Assembly: GCF_030409715.1 (NCBI RefSeq)
Contig: NZ_JAUFQI010000001.1
Span: forward strand, 2,778,501-2,842,500
Direction of reading: 5' to 3'
DNA from: Reinekea marina
GTDB lineage: Bacteria > Pseudomonadota > Gammaproteobacteria > Pseudomonadales > Natronospirillaceae
Length of the DNA: 64,000 nucleotides
In this document: positions 44,854 through 55,517 of the stretch, one piece after another
How positions within the stretch are numbered: position 1 is the stretch's first letter
Layout: each line of letters opens with the position of its first letter
The notes under the pieces: model-generated
The model's input: only the letters and a program-made list of their open reading frames with translations
The model's database searches: none
Told to the model about the DNA's origin: nothing
Program-made: the position numbers and the translations under genes

Positions 44854-46647
44854 TTATAGTGTGATCAATGTATCGCCAACAGCGACGGAATCACCTTCTT
44901 TGGCCGTTACCGAACTGACGGTACCTGCTTCAGGTGCACTGACTTCAGTCTCCATTTTCATAGCTTCAAGGATCATCACCACTTGACCTTCCTCAACGAC
45001 ATCGCCCGGCTTAACCAACACTTTGAAAATGTTCCCCGCAAGAGGCGCTGAAATTTCAGTTCCGGTGCTCGCTGGCGCAGCGGAAGTTGAAACCTCGCCA
45101 CCTTCTTCAATCGACGTTTGGTAGGTTTTACCATTAATGGTCACGGCAACCGCACCTTGCGCATCTACAGCCGCCACATAGTGTTTACCATTCACTTCTA
45201 CTGTATAGGTACCAGAATCTTTTGATTCCGAGCTGGCCTTTGAATCTTGGGCCGTAGGAGCAGGTTCAAATGCGTCTGGGTTACCCCGGTTTTGTAAAAA
45301 CTTAAGCCCAATTTGAGGGAACAGTGCGTAAGTAAGCACATCATCCACGCTTTCTTGAGCTAATTTAAAGCCTTTTTCTTGCGCTTGAGATTCTAGTTCG
45401 CTCGTTAACGCGTCTAGTTCATTGTCGATTAAATCGGCAGGTCGACAAGTGATTGGCTCCGCACCATCTAAAACTTTCTTTTGCAGTTCAGCGTCAAAAG
45501 GAGCCGGTGCTGCACCGTATTCGCCTTTTAAGATCGCCTGTGTTTCTTTAGAAATAGACTTATATCGCTCGCCCGTTAGAACATTTAAAACGGCCTGAGT
45601 GCCGACGATTTGTGACGTTGGCGTAACCAATGGAATATGGCCTAAATCTTTACGAACCTTAGGAATTTCGGCAATAACTTCATCGAATTTATCCGCCGCG
45701 CCCTGCTCTTTTAACTGCCCTTCCATATTGGTCAACATGCCGCCAGGCACTTGAGCAATTAAGATTCGTGAATCGGTTCCGCGCAATTGACCTTCGAACT
45801 TAGCGTACTTTTTACGAACGCCACGGAAGTAATCGGCAATTTCTTCTAACAAATCAAGATCGAGCTCAGGATCACGATCGGTGCCTTTAAGCGCGGCAAC
45901 GAATGATTCCGTTGGCGAATGACCGTATGTCATCGACATCGAGGAAATGGCTGAATCTATATGATCGATACCCGCTTCAATAGCCTTCAACAAAGTCATT
46001 GAAGATAACCCTGACGTTGCATGGCAATGCAGAGAAATAGGCACGTCTATGCTGGATTTTAGTTTTGTAACAAGATCATAAGCTTCGTATGGCGCTAAAA
46101 TGCCAGACATATCTTTTATCGCGATTGAATCCGCGCCCATGTCTTCAATTTCTTTTGCCAACGACAGCCATTTTTCTGTGGTATGAACTGGGCTCGTGGT
46201 ATATGAGATTGTACCTTGTGCATGCGCGCCGTTATCTCTAACAGCCTGCATCGCACGTTGTAAGTTTCGAGGATCGTTCATTGCATCAAACACTCGAAAA
46301 ACGTCGACTCCGTTCTTCACAGCTCGCTCAACAAACTTGTCTACAACATCATCGCCGTAGTGGCGGTAGCCTAATAGGTTTTGCCCGCGCAATAACATTT
46401 GTTGCTTGGTATTGGGCATGGCTTTTTTAAGCTCACGTATTCTATCCCAAGGATCTTCGCCTAAGAAACGTATACATGAATCAAAAGTCGCTCCGCCCCA
46501 AGACTCTAGAGACCAAAAACCGACTTGGTCTAATTTATCGCATATCGGCAGCATATCGTCGATACGCAGTCGCGTTGCAAACAAAGACTGGTGCGCATCT
46601 CGCAGCACTACGTCTGTGATTTTAATAGGATTTTTTTTATCAGTCAT
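44854..46647 (-). CDS. oadA: oxaloacetate decarboxylase alpha subunit OadA
   Basis: Biotin-containing carboxyltransferase that removes the carboxyl group from oxaloacetate. The N-terminal DRE-TIM barrel begins [17 protein letters not shown] and has the metal ligands in [10 protein letters not shown] and [10 protein letters not shown] flexible Ser/Thr/Ala linker (about 470-520) precedes the biotinyl domain with EAMKMETE, where K564 is the biotinylated lysine. At 597 aa it is full length. Confidence 0.97.
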   Translation of the reverse strand: MTDKKNPIKITDVVLRDAHQSLFATRLRIDDMLPICDKLDQVGFWSLESWGGATFDSCIRFLGEDPWDRIRELKKAMPNTKQQMLLRGQNLLGYRHYGDDVVDKFVERAVKNGVDVFRVFDAMNDPRNLQRAMQAVRDNGAHAQGTISYTTSPVHTTEKWLSLAKEIEDMGADSIAIKDMSGILAPYEAYDLVTKLKSSIDVPISLHCHATSGLSSMTLLKAIEAGIDHIDSAISSMSMTYGHSPTESFVAALKGTDRDPELDLDLLEEIADYFRGVRKKYAKFEGQLRGTDSRILIAQVPGGMLTNMEGQLKEQGAADKFDEVIAEIPKVRKDLGHIPLVTPTSQIVGTQAVLNVLTGERYKSISKETQAILKGEYGAAPAPFDAELQKKVLDGAEPITCRPADLIDNELDALTSELESQAQEKGFKLAQESVDDVLTYALFPQIGLKFLQNRGNPDAFEPAPTAQDSKASSESKDSGTYTVEVNGKHYVAAVDAQGAVAVTINGKTYQTSIEEGGEVSTSAAPASTGTEISAPLAGNIFKVLVKPGDVVEEGQVVMILEAMKMETEVSAPEAGTVSSVTAKEGDSVAVGDTLITL

Positions 46648-46705
46648 GGCCTCTCGCCTTTCAAATTCTAAAAGTTAGTGGACTTAAATTGCATTGAATG
46701 CGCGT

Positions 46706-46930
46706 TCAGCGCTGATGCACAAGTTTTACGGCCGCTGCAACGGCAGCAACCTCAGCCATTTCTTCATCGCTGTTTCGACTTTGCGGACGAGCCACAACTT
46801 CTACTTCAGGCAATCGCATTAGGATCTGCGACATTATTGTGATGCCGAGCACCAATAATGCGAGGAATACAAAGACAGACCCCATCCCCATAACCATGAG
46901 GCTGACGCCATCCCACATAATATCGGACAT
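46706..46930 (-). CDS. oadG: oxaloacetate decarboxylase gamma subunit OadG
   Basis: Small assembly subunit with one N-terminal transmembrane helix (about 11-34, MVMGMGSVFVFLALLVLGIT) and an acidic cytoplasmic tail ending VKLVHQR. The MGMGSVFVFL motif is characteristic of OadG. At 74 aa it is short but complete. It is first in oadGAB, 58 bp before oadA. Confidence 0.93.
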   Translation of the reverse strand: MSDIMWDGVSLMVMGMGSVFVFLALLVLGITIMSQILMRLPEVEVVARPQSRNSDEEMAEVAAVAAAVKLVHQR

Positions 46931-47232
46931 AAGGTCGATTCCTGTGTGATCTTATTTAACAGTAATATGGTTAGTGCTTTTAGTTTTGCTAGGTCTATTC
47001 CTGACCTTTCTGAGCTACGTAGAGTACTCAAACAGTGGGTCAGGCGCAATAACTAGGGAGCAACCATTGTTGCAATGCTATATTTCAGACATCTTTAGCA
47101 TGTTCAATAATCAAACAATCTTATCCAGATGATCAAGATAAGTTATTCTCTGGAAATCGGATTTAATTCTCGAAAAGCAGTCTGCCTTGCACTACTATGC
47201 TGCCCTTATTTTATGCGGTATAGATACATTTA
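46931..47232. other. 302-bp divergent gap between oadG and dusC
   Basis: No gene is seen. It must hold the divergent promoters of oadGAB and dusC. A small inverted repeat GCAAC-CATT-GTTGC lies at 47060-47073, of unknown meaning. No other repeat or RNA structure stands out. Confidence 0.5.
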
Positions 47233-48165
47233 ATGAAAGTTTTACTTGCCCCGATGGAAGGCTTGGCCGATGCCTATTTAAGAGAAATTTTAAGTAATGC
47301 TGCTGGTTACGATTTGATCACTTCTGAATTTGTGAGAATTGTCGACCAACTCCTACCAAAACGTACATTTTTTGATCAAGTACCAGAGTTGAAGAATAAC
47401 AGCCAAACCTCCAATGGCACTCCAGTACGGGTCCAATTGCTTGGTAACCACCCTGAGATGATGGCCAGTAATGCATTAAGAGCAACAGAGCTGGGCTCGT
47501 TTGGCATTGACTTAAACTTTGGCTGCCCCAGCAAAACTGTCAATAAAAGCAAAGGCGGCGCAGTCATGCTGACTGATCCTGAATCGATTTACCAAACAGT
47601 ATCCGCGGTACACTCTGCCCTACCTCCCACACAACCGTTATCCGCAAAAATGCGGCTTGGGTACGAAGACAGCACGTTAATGATGGAGTGTGCGCAAGCT
47701 ATTGCTGATGGTGGCGCGCAAGCAATTACGATTCACGCTCGCACTAAAAGCCAAGGATACACGCCGCCAGCCTATTGGCATTTGGTCAAACACATCAGCG
47801 ATAAACTAGACATCGAAAAGACGATAAATGGCGATATTTGGACATTAGCCGATGCGCACCAAGCATTAAAAGACTCTGGTTGCGACAATGTCATGATTGG
47901 ACGCGGTGCAATTAAAAACCCTAAGCTCGCTGACTGCATAAAAAAGAATCAAGATAAGACGGCTCAATGGTCTCAAACGGCGCCATTAGTTAAACATTTT
48001 TGGATGAGTATTACGCAGGAGATGTCGAACCGATACTGTGCGGGTCGTTTAAAGCAGTGGCTAAATTATCTAAAAGATCAATACCCTGAAGCAGAAGCAC
48101 TCTTCGTAAGTGTTAGGCGATTAACAGACATCAACGACATTCAACCCTACATCGAGGCGCTTTAG
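47233..48165 (+). CDS. dusC: tRNA-dihydrouridine(16) synthase DusC
   Basis: Flavin enzyme that reduces uridine 16 in tRNA. The start VLLAPMEGLADAYLREIL and TSEFVRIVDQLLPKRTF match the DusC subfamily, then LNFGCPSKTVNKSKGGAVML carries the catalytic cysteine, and IHARTKSQGY and VMIGRGAIKNP bind FMN. At 310 aa it has normal length. It faces a cluster of tRNA-Arg and tRNA-Ser genes. Confidence 0.93.
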   Translation: MKVLLAPMEGLADAYLREILSNAAGYDLITSEFVRIVDQLLPKRTFFDQVPELKNNSQTSNGTPVRVQLLGNHPEMMASNALRATELGSFGIDLNFGCPSKTVNKSKGGAVMLTDPESIYQTVSAVHSALPPTQPLSAKMRLGYEDSTLMMECAQAIADGGAQAITIHARTKSQGYTPPAYWHLVKHISDKLDIEKTINGDIWTLADAHQALKDSGCDNVMIGRGAIKNPKLADCIKKNQDKTAQWSQTAPLVKHFWMSITQEMSNRYCAGRLKQWLNYLKDQYPEAEALFVSVRRLTDINDIQPYIEAL

Positions 48166-48240
48166 CGCTTCAAGCGGTGTACTAAAGGTATTAAAGAAAA
48201 CGAATAAGAAAATAAATCAGGAAAGATTTGAAAGTAGAAA

Positions 48241-48317
48241 TGGCGCGCCCGGCACGATTCGAACGTGCGACCGCCTGGTTCGTAGCCAGGTACTCTATCC
48301 AGCTGAGCTACGGGCGC
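48241..48317 (-). tRNA. tRNA-Arg (ACG), copy 2
   Basis: A 77-nt cloverleaf with acceptor stem GCGCCCG/CGGGCGC, anticodon loop CTACGAA (anticodon ACG, presumably edited to ICG by TadA), T-arm GTTCGAATC and encoded CCA. The same gene lies 40 bp upstream. The csrA-tRNA-Ser-tRNA-Arg order is conserved among gammaproteobacteria. Confidence 0.97.
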
Positions 48318-48357
48318 GCAAGGCATTAACACAGTTATACTCCGGTTAATAAGGAGT

Positions 48358-48434
48358 TGGCGCGCCCGGCACGATTCGAACGTGCGACCGCCTGGTTCGT
48401 AGCCAGGTACTCTATCCAGCTGAGCTACGGGCGC
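48358..48434 (-). tRNA. tRNA-Arg (ACG), copy 1
   Basis: Arginine tRNA of 77 nt with anticodon ACG and encoded CCA, apparently the same as copy 2. It lies 46 bp downstream of tRNA-Ser in the transcript. Confidence 0.97.
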
Positions 48435-48480
48435 GTACTTCTTGAGTTGCCTACCAACATTAAAGAAACTTTAATGTTGA

Positions 48481-48570
48481 TGGCGGAGAGTGAGGGATTC
48501 GAACCCTCGATAAGATTTCTCCTATACGCCCTTAGCAGGGGCGCGCCTTCAGCCACTCGGCCAACTCTCC
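48481..48570 (-). tRNA. tRNA-Ser (GCU)
   Basis: A 90-nt class II tRNA with acceptor stem GGAGAGT/ACTCTCC, anticodon loop CTGCTAA (anticodon GCT), a long variable arm and encoded CCA. A TAATAT -10 followed by a GC-rich discriminator (GCGCGCC) lies at 48585-48590 upstream, though the -35 is weak. Confidence 0.97.
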
Positions 48571-48686
48571 AAACAACGGCGCGCATATTACCATGTTTTT
48601 TCAAAAAGAAAAGGAAAAAACCTAATAAAATTAAACAATTAGCGCGTTTTCCTATAATTCAGACCCGCAATATAATATTGAGAGTT

Positions 48687-48878
48687 TTACTCGTCGTCTT
48701 GTTCAGGAGAGCCTATTTCGCGCTGGATACGTTGATAGATCTCTTCACGGTGCACAGCTACGTCTTTTGGCGCATTGACACCAATACGCACTTGATTCCC
48801 TTTTACACCCAATACAGTAACAGTAACTTCATCACCGATCATCAGTGTTTCGCCAACTCGACGGGTTAAAATTAACAT
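48687..48878 (-). CDS. csrA: carbon storage regulator CsrA (RsmA)
   Basis: Dimeric RNA-binding protein that controls translation by binding GGA motifs in hairpin loops. The start [28 protein letters not shown] region is canonical; the ATG at 48878 has AGGAG upstream, so the 23 extra codons open in this frame are excluded, giving 63 aa. The RNA-contact segments LTRRVGE and [10 protein letters not shown] are intact. It lies between lysC and tRNA-Ser, as is usual. Possible titrating RNA elements with GGA loops lie 6.5 kb away at 55.4-55.6 kb. Confidence 0.96.
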   Translation of the reverse strand: MLILTRRVGETLMIGDEVTVTVLGVKGNQVRIGVNAPKDVAVHREEIYQRIQREIGSPEQDDE

Positions 48879-49060
48879 TAAACTTCTCCTAAATTTCTGG
48901 AATATTCCTGCAATCCAGTCACCCATCCTATCGCTGGGTAAGTGCACAACAATAGTTACTAGTATTGACTAAATTCCAAAAAAACAAACTTTTTAATTAA
49001 AAAAACTAATTCAGATTAACAACTTAACCTATGATTGGCGCTAATTCTACACCTTTAGAA

Positions 49061-50293
49061 CTAGACTTGCTCTTCTACAGCGTCTAAATCGAACGCAGTA
49101 TGAAGCGCTCTAACCGCTAATTCCAAATATTTCTCTTCGATAACCACAGAAACCTTGATCTCAGAAGTCGAGATTAGCTGGATATTTATATTTTCCGAGG
49201 CTAAGGCATCGAACATTTGCGAGGCCACACCGGCATGTGAGCGCATTCCTACCCCGACAATCGAAATTTTGGCTATCTCACTGTTACCCCGTACTTCCTG
49301 TGCTCCAAGATCTTGAGAGACTGAATTTAGCACCTTAGAAACACGCTGATAATCGTTTCGATGTACGGTAAAGGTAAAATCGGTCGTTTTATCTTCGGCG
49401 ATATTTTGAACGATCATGTCTACTTCGATGTTCGCCGCACTGACTGGTCCTAAAATACGACTGGCCGCGCCAGGAATATCGGGTACACCCACAAGCGTAA
49501 ATTTCGCTTCGTCTCGATTAAATGCAATACCTGAAATAACCGGCTGTTCCATTTTATGTTCACCTTCAAATGTAATCAAAGTACCTTCGCCATCGACAAA
49601 ACTCGATAAAACGCGCAGTGGTACGTGGTACTTACCTGCAAACTCGACTGCTCTAATTTGCAACACCTTAGAGCCCTGACTGGCCATTTCCAGCATTTCC
49701 TCAAATGTAATTTGAGATAGACGCTGAGCTTTTTCTACCACGCGAGGATCGGTGGTATAGACGCCATCGACGTCGGTGTATATCTGGCATTCATCTGCAT
49801 TTAAAGCCGCCGCAACGGCAACGGCAGAGGTATCGGAACCGCCTCTACCCAACGTAGTGGTATTTCCAAGCTCATCTACGCCTTGAAAACCCGCAACGAC
49901 TACGACTCGGCCTTTTTTAAGATCTTCAGAAATAGAGCTCACATCAATATCTTTAATGCGAGCTTTGGTGTGCGCACTGTCGGTCAAAATTCTGATTTGA
50001 TCACCGGTGTAACTTCTCGCATCACAGCCACGCGCCTGCAATGCCATGGTCAATAAAGCAATGGTGACTTGCTCACCCGTAGAAACCAAAACATCCATTT
50101 CACGGGGGCTTGGGTCATCGCTTATCTGATGTGCCAAGCCAATTAATCGGTTTGTTTCACCGCTCATGGCTGAGACTACCACGACGATATCGTGTCCTTG
50201 ATCTTTAAATTTCGTGATCTTATCGGCCACGGCTTCGATGCGCTCTGGGTTGGCGACAGATGTACCACCAAATTTCTGTACGTACAGTGCCAT
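49061..50293 (-). CDS. lysC: aspartate kinase LysC
   Basis: Phosphorylates aspartate in the first step of the Lys/Met/Thr pathway. The kinase domain starts YVQKFGGTSVANPERIE and has TLGRGGSDTSAVAVA. Two C-terminal ACT domains (about 265-410) with SHAGVASQMFDALASENINI suggest feedback control by lysine and threonine, as in Pseudomonas. At 410 aa it is the single-function class. It lies 2 nt after alaS and is co-transcribed. Confidence 0.97.
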   Translation of the reverse strand: MALYVQKFGGTSVANPERIEAVADKITKFKDQGHDIVVVVSAMSGETNRLIGLAHQISDDPSPREMDVLVSTGEQVTIALLTMALQARGCDARSYTGDQIRILTDSAHTKARIKDIDVSSISEDLKKGRVVVVAGFQGVDELGNTTTLGRGGSDTSAVAVAAALNADECQIYTDVDGVYTTDPRVVEKAQRLSQITFEEMLEMASQGSKVLQIRAVEFAGKYHVPLRVLSSFVDGEGTLITFEGEHKMEQPVISGIAFNRDEAKFTLVGVPDIPGAASRILGPVSAANIEVDMIVQNIAEDKTTDFTFTVHRNDYQRVSKVLNSVSQDLGAQEVRGNSEIAKISIVGVGMRSHAGVASQMFDALASENINIQLISTSEIKVSVVIEEKYLELAVRALHTAFDLDAVEEQV

Positions 50294-50295
50294 AA

Positions 50296-52902
50296 TTATC
50301 CGCCCAGCTTAGTGCGCACCCAATCAACAAGGCTCGCAAGTGCTTCATCAAGTTTGGCACTGTCTCCACCGCCGGCCATGGCCATATCTGGCTTACCACC
50401 ACCTTTAGCACCAATGGGCGCACCAATCGCGTTAACCACATCGCCTGCTTTAACTTGCGATATTTGATCTTTTGTCACACCCGCGGCTAATTGAACCTTA
50501 TTGTCATTTACGGCCGCCAATACAATAATGGCGCTGCCTAGCTTATCTTTCATTTGGTCCATCGTGGTACGTAATGACTTAGCGTCTACTCCGTCTAGTC
50601 GTGCGGCTAAAACTTTAACGCCATTAACATCGACGGCACTTCCCGTTAAATCACCGGCTGCGGCCGAGGCCATTTTAGCTTTCAGTTGCTCAATGTTCTT
50701 TTCCAGTTCTTTTATTTGCACTAAGCTCGCTTGAGCTTTACTGGGTAGCTGCTCAGTTGAACACTTAAATGTGCCTCGCAACTGGGAAATTAAATCATCC
50801 TCGGCGTGCAATTGCGCCATAGCATAAGGGCCAACTACCGCCTCTATTCGCCGGATACCTGCAGCAATACCGGACTCTGCCGTTATGCGCAACAATCCAA
50901 TATCACCGGTTCGCTCTACATGTGTTCCGCCACACAATTCTTTTGAAAAACCTTCCGTGCCCATAGAAAGAACGCGAACTTCATCATCGTACTTTTCGCC
51001 AAACAACGCCATTGCACCGGCATCACGGGCAGAATCAATATCCATCAACTCTGTCTTCACTGACGTATTGGCTTGAATTTGCTCATTAACGAGTCGCTCT
51101 ACTTCTCTTAACTCACTTGGAGTGACGGCTTCTAAGTTAGAAAAATCGAAACGAAGCTTATCAAAAGCAACCATCGAGCCTCGCTGCTGAACGTGCTCCC
51201 CTAATACTTTACGCAGCGCCGCGTGCAACAAATGCGTAGCACTGTGGTGGCGAGCGGTATTTAAGCGTTCTTCGCGCTTCACGGTAGCCGTTAGCTGAGT
51301 ACCTACGGTTAGCTCACCCTCTAAAACCGTTACTGTATGCAAGTGATGGCCTTGTAATTTTGTACAGTCAGAAACTTCAAGCTTAATTCCGGGCGCGGTT
51401 AGCTGCCCCATATCACCCGATTGCCCACCTGATTCAGCATAAAAAGGCGTTCTATCTAAAATAACAGTACCTGTGTCTCCCGCTTTTAACGAATCAACGG
51501 CATCTTGACCGCTTAAGAGCTTGAGAACCTGACTTTCAGCCACTAATGAATCGTAGCCTAGAAACTCTGTAGCACCGTCTAAGGCTAAATCCACGTCTCG
51601 ATCCATTTTAAACTTACTGGCCGATTGCGACTGTTTACGCTGTTCAGCCATAGCGGCTTCAAAACCTTCAACATCAATAGTTAAGCCATTTTCACGAGCC
51701 ACATCGGCCGTTAAGTCGGCTGGGAATCCGAAAGTATCGTATAACTTGAAAACCAATTCACCAGGGACCACATCTGAAGTAAGCGCTTTAATGCCATCAT
51801 TTAAAATAGCCATGCCGTTTTCAAGGGTACGTGCGAATTGCTCTTCTTCAATTTTGAGAACTTTTTTAATGTGATCCGAAAGCTTATCAAGCTCTGGGTA
51901 GGCATCACCCATTTCAATGATGAGATCATCGATGAGTTTATAGAAAAAGGTTTGAGTACACCCTAGTTGATGCCCATGACGAATCGCACGACGTATAATA
52001 CGTCTTAATACATAACCTCGGCCTTCGTTAGAAGGAACAACACCATCGACAATTAAAAAGCCTGCCGAGCGGATATGATCTGCGATAACGCGCAATGACC
52101 GGTTTTCGATATCGGTACAGCCTGTTTCTCTCATGGCCGCTTTAATTAAACTTTGGAAGATATCGATTTCGTAGTTACTGTGTACGCCTTGTAAAATAGC
52201 CGCTAACCGCTCTAGCCCCATACCTGTATCAATAGAAGGTTTAGGCAAAGGAACACGCTCCCCGCTTTCCAACGTATCGAATTGCATAAAAACTAGGTTC
52301 CAAATTTCAATATAGCGATCTAAGTCATCGTCTTTTGAACCTGGAGGTCCACCTGGAACATCTTCGCCATGGTCATAGAATATTTCGGAGCTCGGTCCAC
52401 AAGGGCCAGTATCACCCATCATCCAGAAATTATCTTTATCACCTAATCGAGACAACCGATTAGGGTCAACGCCAATTTTATTTACCCAGATATCAGCCGC
52501 TTCGTCATCGTCTTTATATACAGTTACCCAAAGCTTTTCTTTTGGTAAACCAAGCTCAACCGTTAAGAATGTCCACGCAAATCGAATTGCTTCTTCTTTA
52601 AAATAATCGCCGAAACTGAAGTTACCCAACATTTCGAAAAATGTGTGGTGTCGCGCTGTATAACCTACGTTTTCCAAATCATTGTGTTTACCGCCAGCTC
52701 TAACACAGCGTTGAGAGGTAGTTGCTCGCGTGTAATCCCGCTTTTCATTGCCTAGGAAAACATCTTTAAATTGATTCATTCCCGCATTGGTGAAAAGCAA
52801 AGTAGGGTCATTGTGAGGAACTAAAGAGCCTCCTGAGACGATTTTATGCTGGTTTTTTTCAAAAAAGTTTAAAAAGCGACTGCGAATTTCGGCGGTTTTC
52901 AT
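50296..52902 (-). CDS. alaS: alanyl-tRNA synthetase AlaS
   Basis: Class II synthetase. The catalytic domain (1-about 240) has [20 protein letters not shown], and motif 3 lies in [13 protein letters not shown]. The editing domain has the zinc motif [11 protein letters not shown] (HxxxH) and [11 protein letters not shown] (CxxxH). A coiled coil and glycine-rich C-Ala domain end with [12 protein letters not shown]. At 868 aa it is full length. Confidence 0.98.
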   Translation of the reverse strand: MKTAEIRSRFLNFFEKNQHKIVSGGSLVPHNDPTLLFTNAGMNQFKDVFLGNEKRDYTRATTSQRCVRAGGKHNDLENVGYTARHHTFFEMLGNFSFGDYFKEEAIRFAWTFLTVELGLPKEKLWVTVYKDDDEAADIWVNKIGVDPNRLSRLGDKDNFWMMGDTGPCGPSSEIFYDHGEDVPGGPPGSKDDDLDRYIEIWNLVFMQFDTLESGERVPLPKPSIDTGMGLERLAAILQGVHSNYEIDIFQSLIKAAMRETGCTDIENRSLRVIADHIRSAGFLIVDGVVPSNEGRGYVLRRIIRRAIRHGHQLGCTQTFFYKLIDDLIIEMGDAYPELDKLSDHIKKVLKIEEEQFARTLENGMAILNDGIKALTSDVVPGELVFKLYDTFGFPADLTADVARENGLTIDVEGFEAAMAEQRKQSQSASKFKMDRDVDLALDGATEFLGYDSLVAESQVLKLLSGQDAVDSLKAGDTGTVILDRTPFYAESGGQSGDMGQLTAPGIKLEVSDCTKLQGHHLHTVTVLEGELTVGTQLTATVKREERLNTARHHSATHLLHAALRKVLGEHVQQRGSMVAFDKLRFDFSNLEAVTPSELREVERLVNEQIQANTSVKTELMDIDSARDAGAMALFGEKYDDEVRVLSMGTEGFSKELCGGTHVERTGDIGLLRITAESGIAAGIRRIEAVVGPYAMAQLHAEDDLISQLRGTFKCSTEQLPSKAQASLVQIKELEKNIEQLKAKMASAAAGDLTGSAVDVNGVKVLAARLDGVDAKSLRTTMDQMKDKLGSAIIVLAAVNDNKVQLAAGVTKDQISQVKAGDVVNAIGAPIGAKGGGKPDMAMAGGGDSAKLDEALASLVDWVRTKLGG

Positions 52903-53073
52903 GAAAATGCTATCTCAATGTTAGTTTCGACTAAAAAGACCGCTAATAGTACACACATGATCAGGCTTATGAAACAGGGAATAGGCGAGGATAGCCCTAG
53001 AAATGAGCAAAAATAGAGCAAGAATTTTGATTGGATTACACAATGCAAACCAATGATGAGAATTGTATCAAGC

Positions 53074-53532
53074 CTAGAGTGGGTCTTGATGCTCTTTGAA
53101 TTGAGAATGGAGTTCATCAAAAGCAAATTGGATCATATTACCGCTGAACCCTCGGTAGCTTAAAAACCGATAGATTTTTGCTTTATCATCATAACTGGCC
53201 CCATTAGAGTACCGTCTCGAAACAGCATCAAGCGCTAATTGGCACCAATCGATTTCAGATTGGCTAAGTAGAGCTTCGATCCGGCTGGAAATACCCTTCT
53301 GCCGTGATTCATATTGAATGCGTTTAGGGCCTCTGTACTTTGCAATTTGCCCATTGAACCACATTTGGGCGTAGCGCTCATCGCTTTGCAACCCTTGCTC
53401 TTGTAAGCGCTCTAAAACATTCTCTATTTCATCAAGGCTTTCTGGAAACCGCGACTGCAACTTAGTCAATAGCTCCGACTGAGAATGCTCTCGTCGAGCT
53501 AAAATATTGAGTGCTGTATTCCAAATACTCAC
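53074..53532 (-). CDS. recX: RecA regulator RecX
   Basis: Small helical repeat protein that blocks RecA filament extension. The family motifs RREHSQSELLTKL (about 13-25) and LSYRGFSGNMIQFAFDEL near the C-terminus are present. At 152 aa it has normal length. The start is GTG behind AAGGTGA. It lies 84 bp after recA with an attenuator-like hairpin in between. Confidence 0.93.
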   Translation of the reverse strand: MSIWNTALNILARREHSQSELLTKLQSRFPESLDEIENVLERLQEQGLQSDERYAQMWFNGQIAKYRGPKRIQYESRQKGISSRIEALLSQSEIDWCQLALDAVSRRYSNGASYDDKAKIYRFLSYRGFSGNMIQFAFDELHSQFKEHQDPL

Positions 53533-53547
53533 AACCAGTTCACCTTA

Positions 53548-53577
53548 AATAGAAACGCCTTGCTTTCAACAAGGCGC
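53548..53577 (-). terminator. recA-recX intergenic terminator/attenuator
   Basis: CGCCTTG (53556-53562) and CAAGGCG (53570-53576) form a 7-bp stem with a 7-nt loop, followed on the minus strand by TTTCTATTT. A partly read-through terminator between recA and recX is known in E. coli and lowers recX expression. The same arrangement is likely here. Confidence 0.65.
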
Positions 53578-53616
53578 TGTAGGATTGTCATCCCTGACTC
53601 AGGTATTCCAAAAACT

Positions 53617-54699
53617 TTATTGGGCAGTGCTTTCTTTCGCTTTACCCTTCGCTTTTGCTGCTTTCGGTGCGGCGGCACCGTCTTCAGCAGAAGCTTCATC
53701 TTTATTACTGCCTTTATTTAAAAACTGAGCACGGATAGCGGTTTCAATTTCGTTAGCAATTTCTTTATTCTCTTCTAAGAAGCGAGCCGAGTTAGCTTTA
53801 CCTTGGCCAATCTTATTACCTTTATAGCTGTACCATGCGCCTGCTTTTTCAACTAGGCCAATTTTAACGCCCAAATCAATTACTTCGCCCATATGGTAAA
53901 TACCCTTACCATACATAATTTGGAATTCAGCCTGTTTAAATGGCGGTGAAACCTTATTTTTAACCACCTTAACCCGAGTCTCAGACCCGATCACTTCATC
54001 ACCGTCTTTCACGGTACCCGTTCGGCGAATATCTAAGCGAACAGATGAGTAGAATTTCAAGGCGTTACCACCTGTAGTGGTTTCAGGATTACCAAACATA
54101 ACGCCGATTTTCATACGAATCTGGTTAATGAATATCACCAAGCAGTTAGCTGTTTTAATATTCCCGGTAATTTTGCGCAGCGCTTGTGACATTAATCGCG
54201 CTTGCAAACCAACGTGGTGATCGCCCATTTCACCTTCAATTTCAGCTTTAGGTACCAAGGCTGCAACCGAATCGACAATGATAACGTCTACAGCATTAGA
54301 ACGAACCAACATATCGGTAATTTCTAGAGCTTGCTCGCCTGTATCTGGTTGAGACACTAATAAATCATCAACGTTTACGCCAAGCTTCTTAGCATAAGAA
54401 GGGTCTAACGCATGCTCTGCATCTACGAACGCACAGGTGCCACCAGCTTTTTGCGCTTCTGCAACAACTTGCAACGTAAGGGTTGTTTTACCAGAAGATT
54501 CAGGGCCGTAAATTTCAACAACACGACCTTTTGGCAGACCGCCTATGCCTAACGCAATATCAAGCCCCAAAGAACCGGTAGAAATGGCCGGCATAACGAC
54601 ATCTTGTTGATCGCCCATACGCATAACTGAACCTTTACCGAATTGACGTTCAATTTGCGATAAGGCGGCCGTAAGTGCTTTTTCTTTATTGGTTTCCAT
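53617..54699 (-). CDS. recA: recombinase RecA
   Basis: ATP-dependent strand-exchange protein and coprotease for LexA. Walker A is GPESSGKTT, with further signatures [14 protein letters not shown] and the L1/L2 loops around [20 protein letters not shown] and GNALKFY. The C-terminal tail is acidic then Ala/Lys-rich. The frame opens at a TTG 7 codons earlier, but the ATG at 54699 fits the family start [13 protein letters not shown], giving 360 aa. A perfect LexA-type box precedes it. Confidence 0.98.
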   Translation of the reverse strand: METNKEKALTAALSQIERQFGKGSVMRMGDQQDVVMPAISTGSLGLDIALGIGGLPKGRVVEIYGPESSGKTTLTLQVVAEAQKAGGTCAFVDAEHALDPSYAKKLGVNVDDLLVSQPDTGEQALEITDMLVRSNAVDVIIVDSVAALVPKAEIEGEMGDHHVGLQARLMSQALRKITGNIKTANCLVIFINQIRMKIGVMFGNPETTTGGNALKFYSSVRLDIRRTGTVKDGDEVIGSETRVKVVKNKVSPPFKQAEFQIMYGKGIYHMGEVIDLGVKIGLVEKAGAWYSYKGNKIGQGKANSARFLEENKEIANEIETAIRAQFLNKGSNKDEASAEDGAAAPKAAKAKGKAKESTAQ

Positions 54700-54723
54700 G
54701 GTTTTTGGTATCCTGGTCAAGTG

Positions 54724-54739
54724 CTGTATGAATAAACAG
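54724..54739 (-). promoter_or_regulatory. LexA (SOS) box of recA
   Basis: CTGTATGAATAAACAG on the plus strand, CTGT-N8-ACAG in either direction, matches the gammaproteobacterial LexA consensus. It lies 25-40 bp before the recA start. A candidate promoter, TTGTCA (minus strand, 54765-54770) with 17 nt to TAAAAA (54742-54747), places the box just past the -10, where LexA would block transcription. Confidence 0.9.
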
Positions 54740-54785
54740 TATTTTTACATGTTTAGAATTTAGATGACAAGCTTTTATTTGTTTT

Positions 54786-55247
54786 TTATCGCAAATAAAG
54801 CGTAAGCTGCTCCAATGCGAACTCAACCGTTTGACGGCGAATGGTTTCACGATCTCCTCTAAAGTAGCGTTTAAAGCTATAAACAGCCGATTTAGACGCA
54901 AGACCAAACCACACCAGCCCAACAGGCTTTTCAACACTTCCACCTCCCGGTCCAGCAACGCCAGTCACAGAAATTGCCCAATCGGCACCTGATTCTGCTT
55001 GCCCACTGGCCGCCATAGCCTCTGCCACTTGCTTACTTACCGCGCCATGATCATCAATCAAAACCCTTGGAACGCCTAGCTTCATCTTCATTTCATTCGA
55101 ATAGGTCACCCAGCCACCGTCAAACCAAACTGAGCTACCCGGAATAGAAGTACACAAAGCGGCTATACCGCCACCCGTACAGGATTCGATGGTCACTAAA
55201 GTCTCATTTCTGAGCTCCAGCAACCTAGCCACTTCACTGAGGTTCAT
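54786..55247 (-). CDS. pncC: nicotinamide-nucleotide amidase PncC (CinA C-terminal family)
   Basis: Deamidates nicotinamide mononucleotide for NAD recycling. Family signatures are TIESCTGGGIAALCTSIPGSS (with the catalytic Ser in ESCTGG), GGWVTYSNEMKMKLGVP, GAVSKQVAEAMA and SVTGVAGPGGGSVEKPVG. At 153 aa it is the stand-alone CinA C-terminal domain. It lies directly upstream of recA, as in many gammaproteobacteria, and its 3' end borders the recA promoter. Confidence 0.95.
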   Translation of the reverse strand: MNLSEVARLLELRNETLVTIESCTGGGIAALCTSIPGSSVWFDGGWVTYSNEMKMKLGVPRVLIDDHGAVSKQVAEAMAASGQAESGADWAISVTGVAGPGGGSVEKPVGLVWFGLASKSAVYSFKRYFRGDRETIRRQTVEFALEQLTLYLR

Positions 55248-55329
55248 CGCATGTACTCCGATTGTTTGTGGTGATTTTAGCGGCCTTGGTTATGGAGCTG
55301 CAAGTTATTAGCTGCAAGCTGATAGTAAG

Positions 55330-55465
55330 GTCAAAACCTTTAAACCGTCGCGGCTTCGCTTTGGTGGGTGGCTTTACTGGAGCGGGCATCTGAGCCAGGG
55401 ATGGCGAAGTTGAGCGGCGCAAGGATGCGCGAACAGCGACCCGCGGAAGTGAAGCCAGTCACCAA
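55330..55465 (+). repeat. structured repeat with GGA-loop hairpins, copy A
   Basis: Begins GTCAAAACCTTTAAACCGTC. An 18-nt imperfect outer stem (55361-55378 with 55448-55465) encloses an inner GCGGG/CCCGC stem (55382-55386 with 55440-55444) and two hairpins: GCC-AGGGAT-GGC (55394-55405) and GCGC-AAGGAT-GCGC (55417-55430). Only the plus-strand RNA places A(A/G)GGAT in the loops, the ANGGA core recognised by CsrA/RsmA. It may be a non-coding RNA or a mobile intergenic repeat. No promoter is obvious. Confidence 0.7.
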
Positions 55466-55517
55466 GGCGGAAACTTATATCCGAGGTTTTGGCTGTAGGC
55501 TGCGGGCTGCGAGTTTA

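Noticed and set aside
48357..48869. 170-codon open frame through tRNA-Arg and tRNA-Ser genes
   Set aside because: It reads the antisense strand of three tRNA genes and csrA. The start MARPARFERATAWF is the well-known false translation of the back of a tRNA gene.
52903..53073. 75-codon frame between alaS and recX
   Set aside because: Low-complexity hydrophobic product overlapping the recX 3' end with no ribosome-binding site. The gap more likely holds the alaS promoter.
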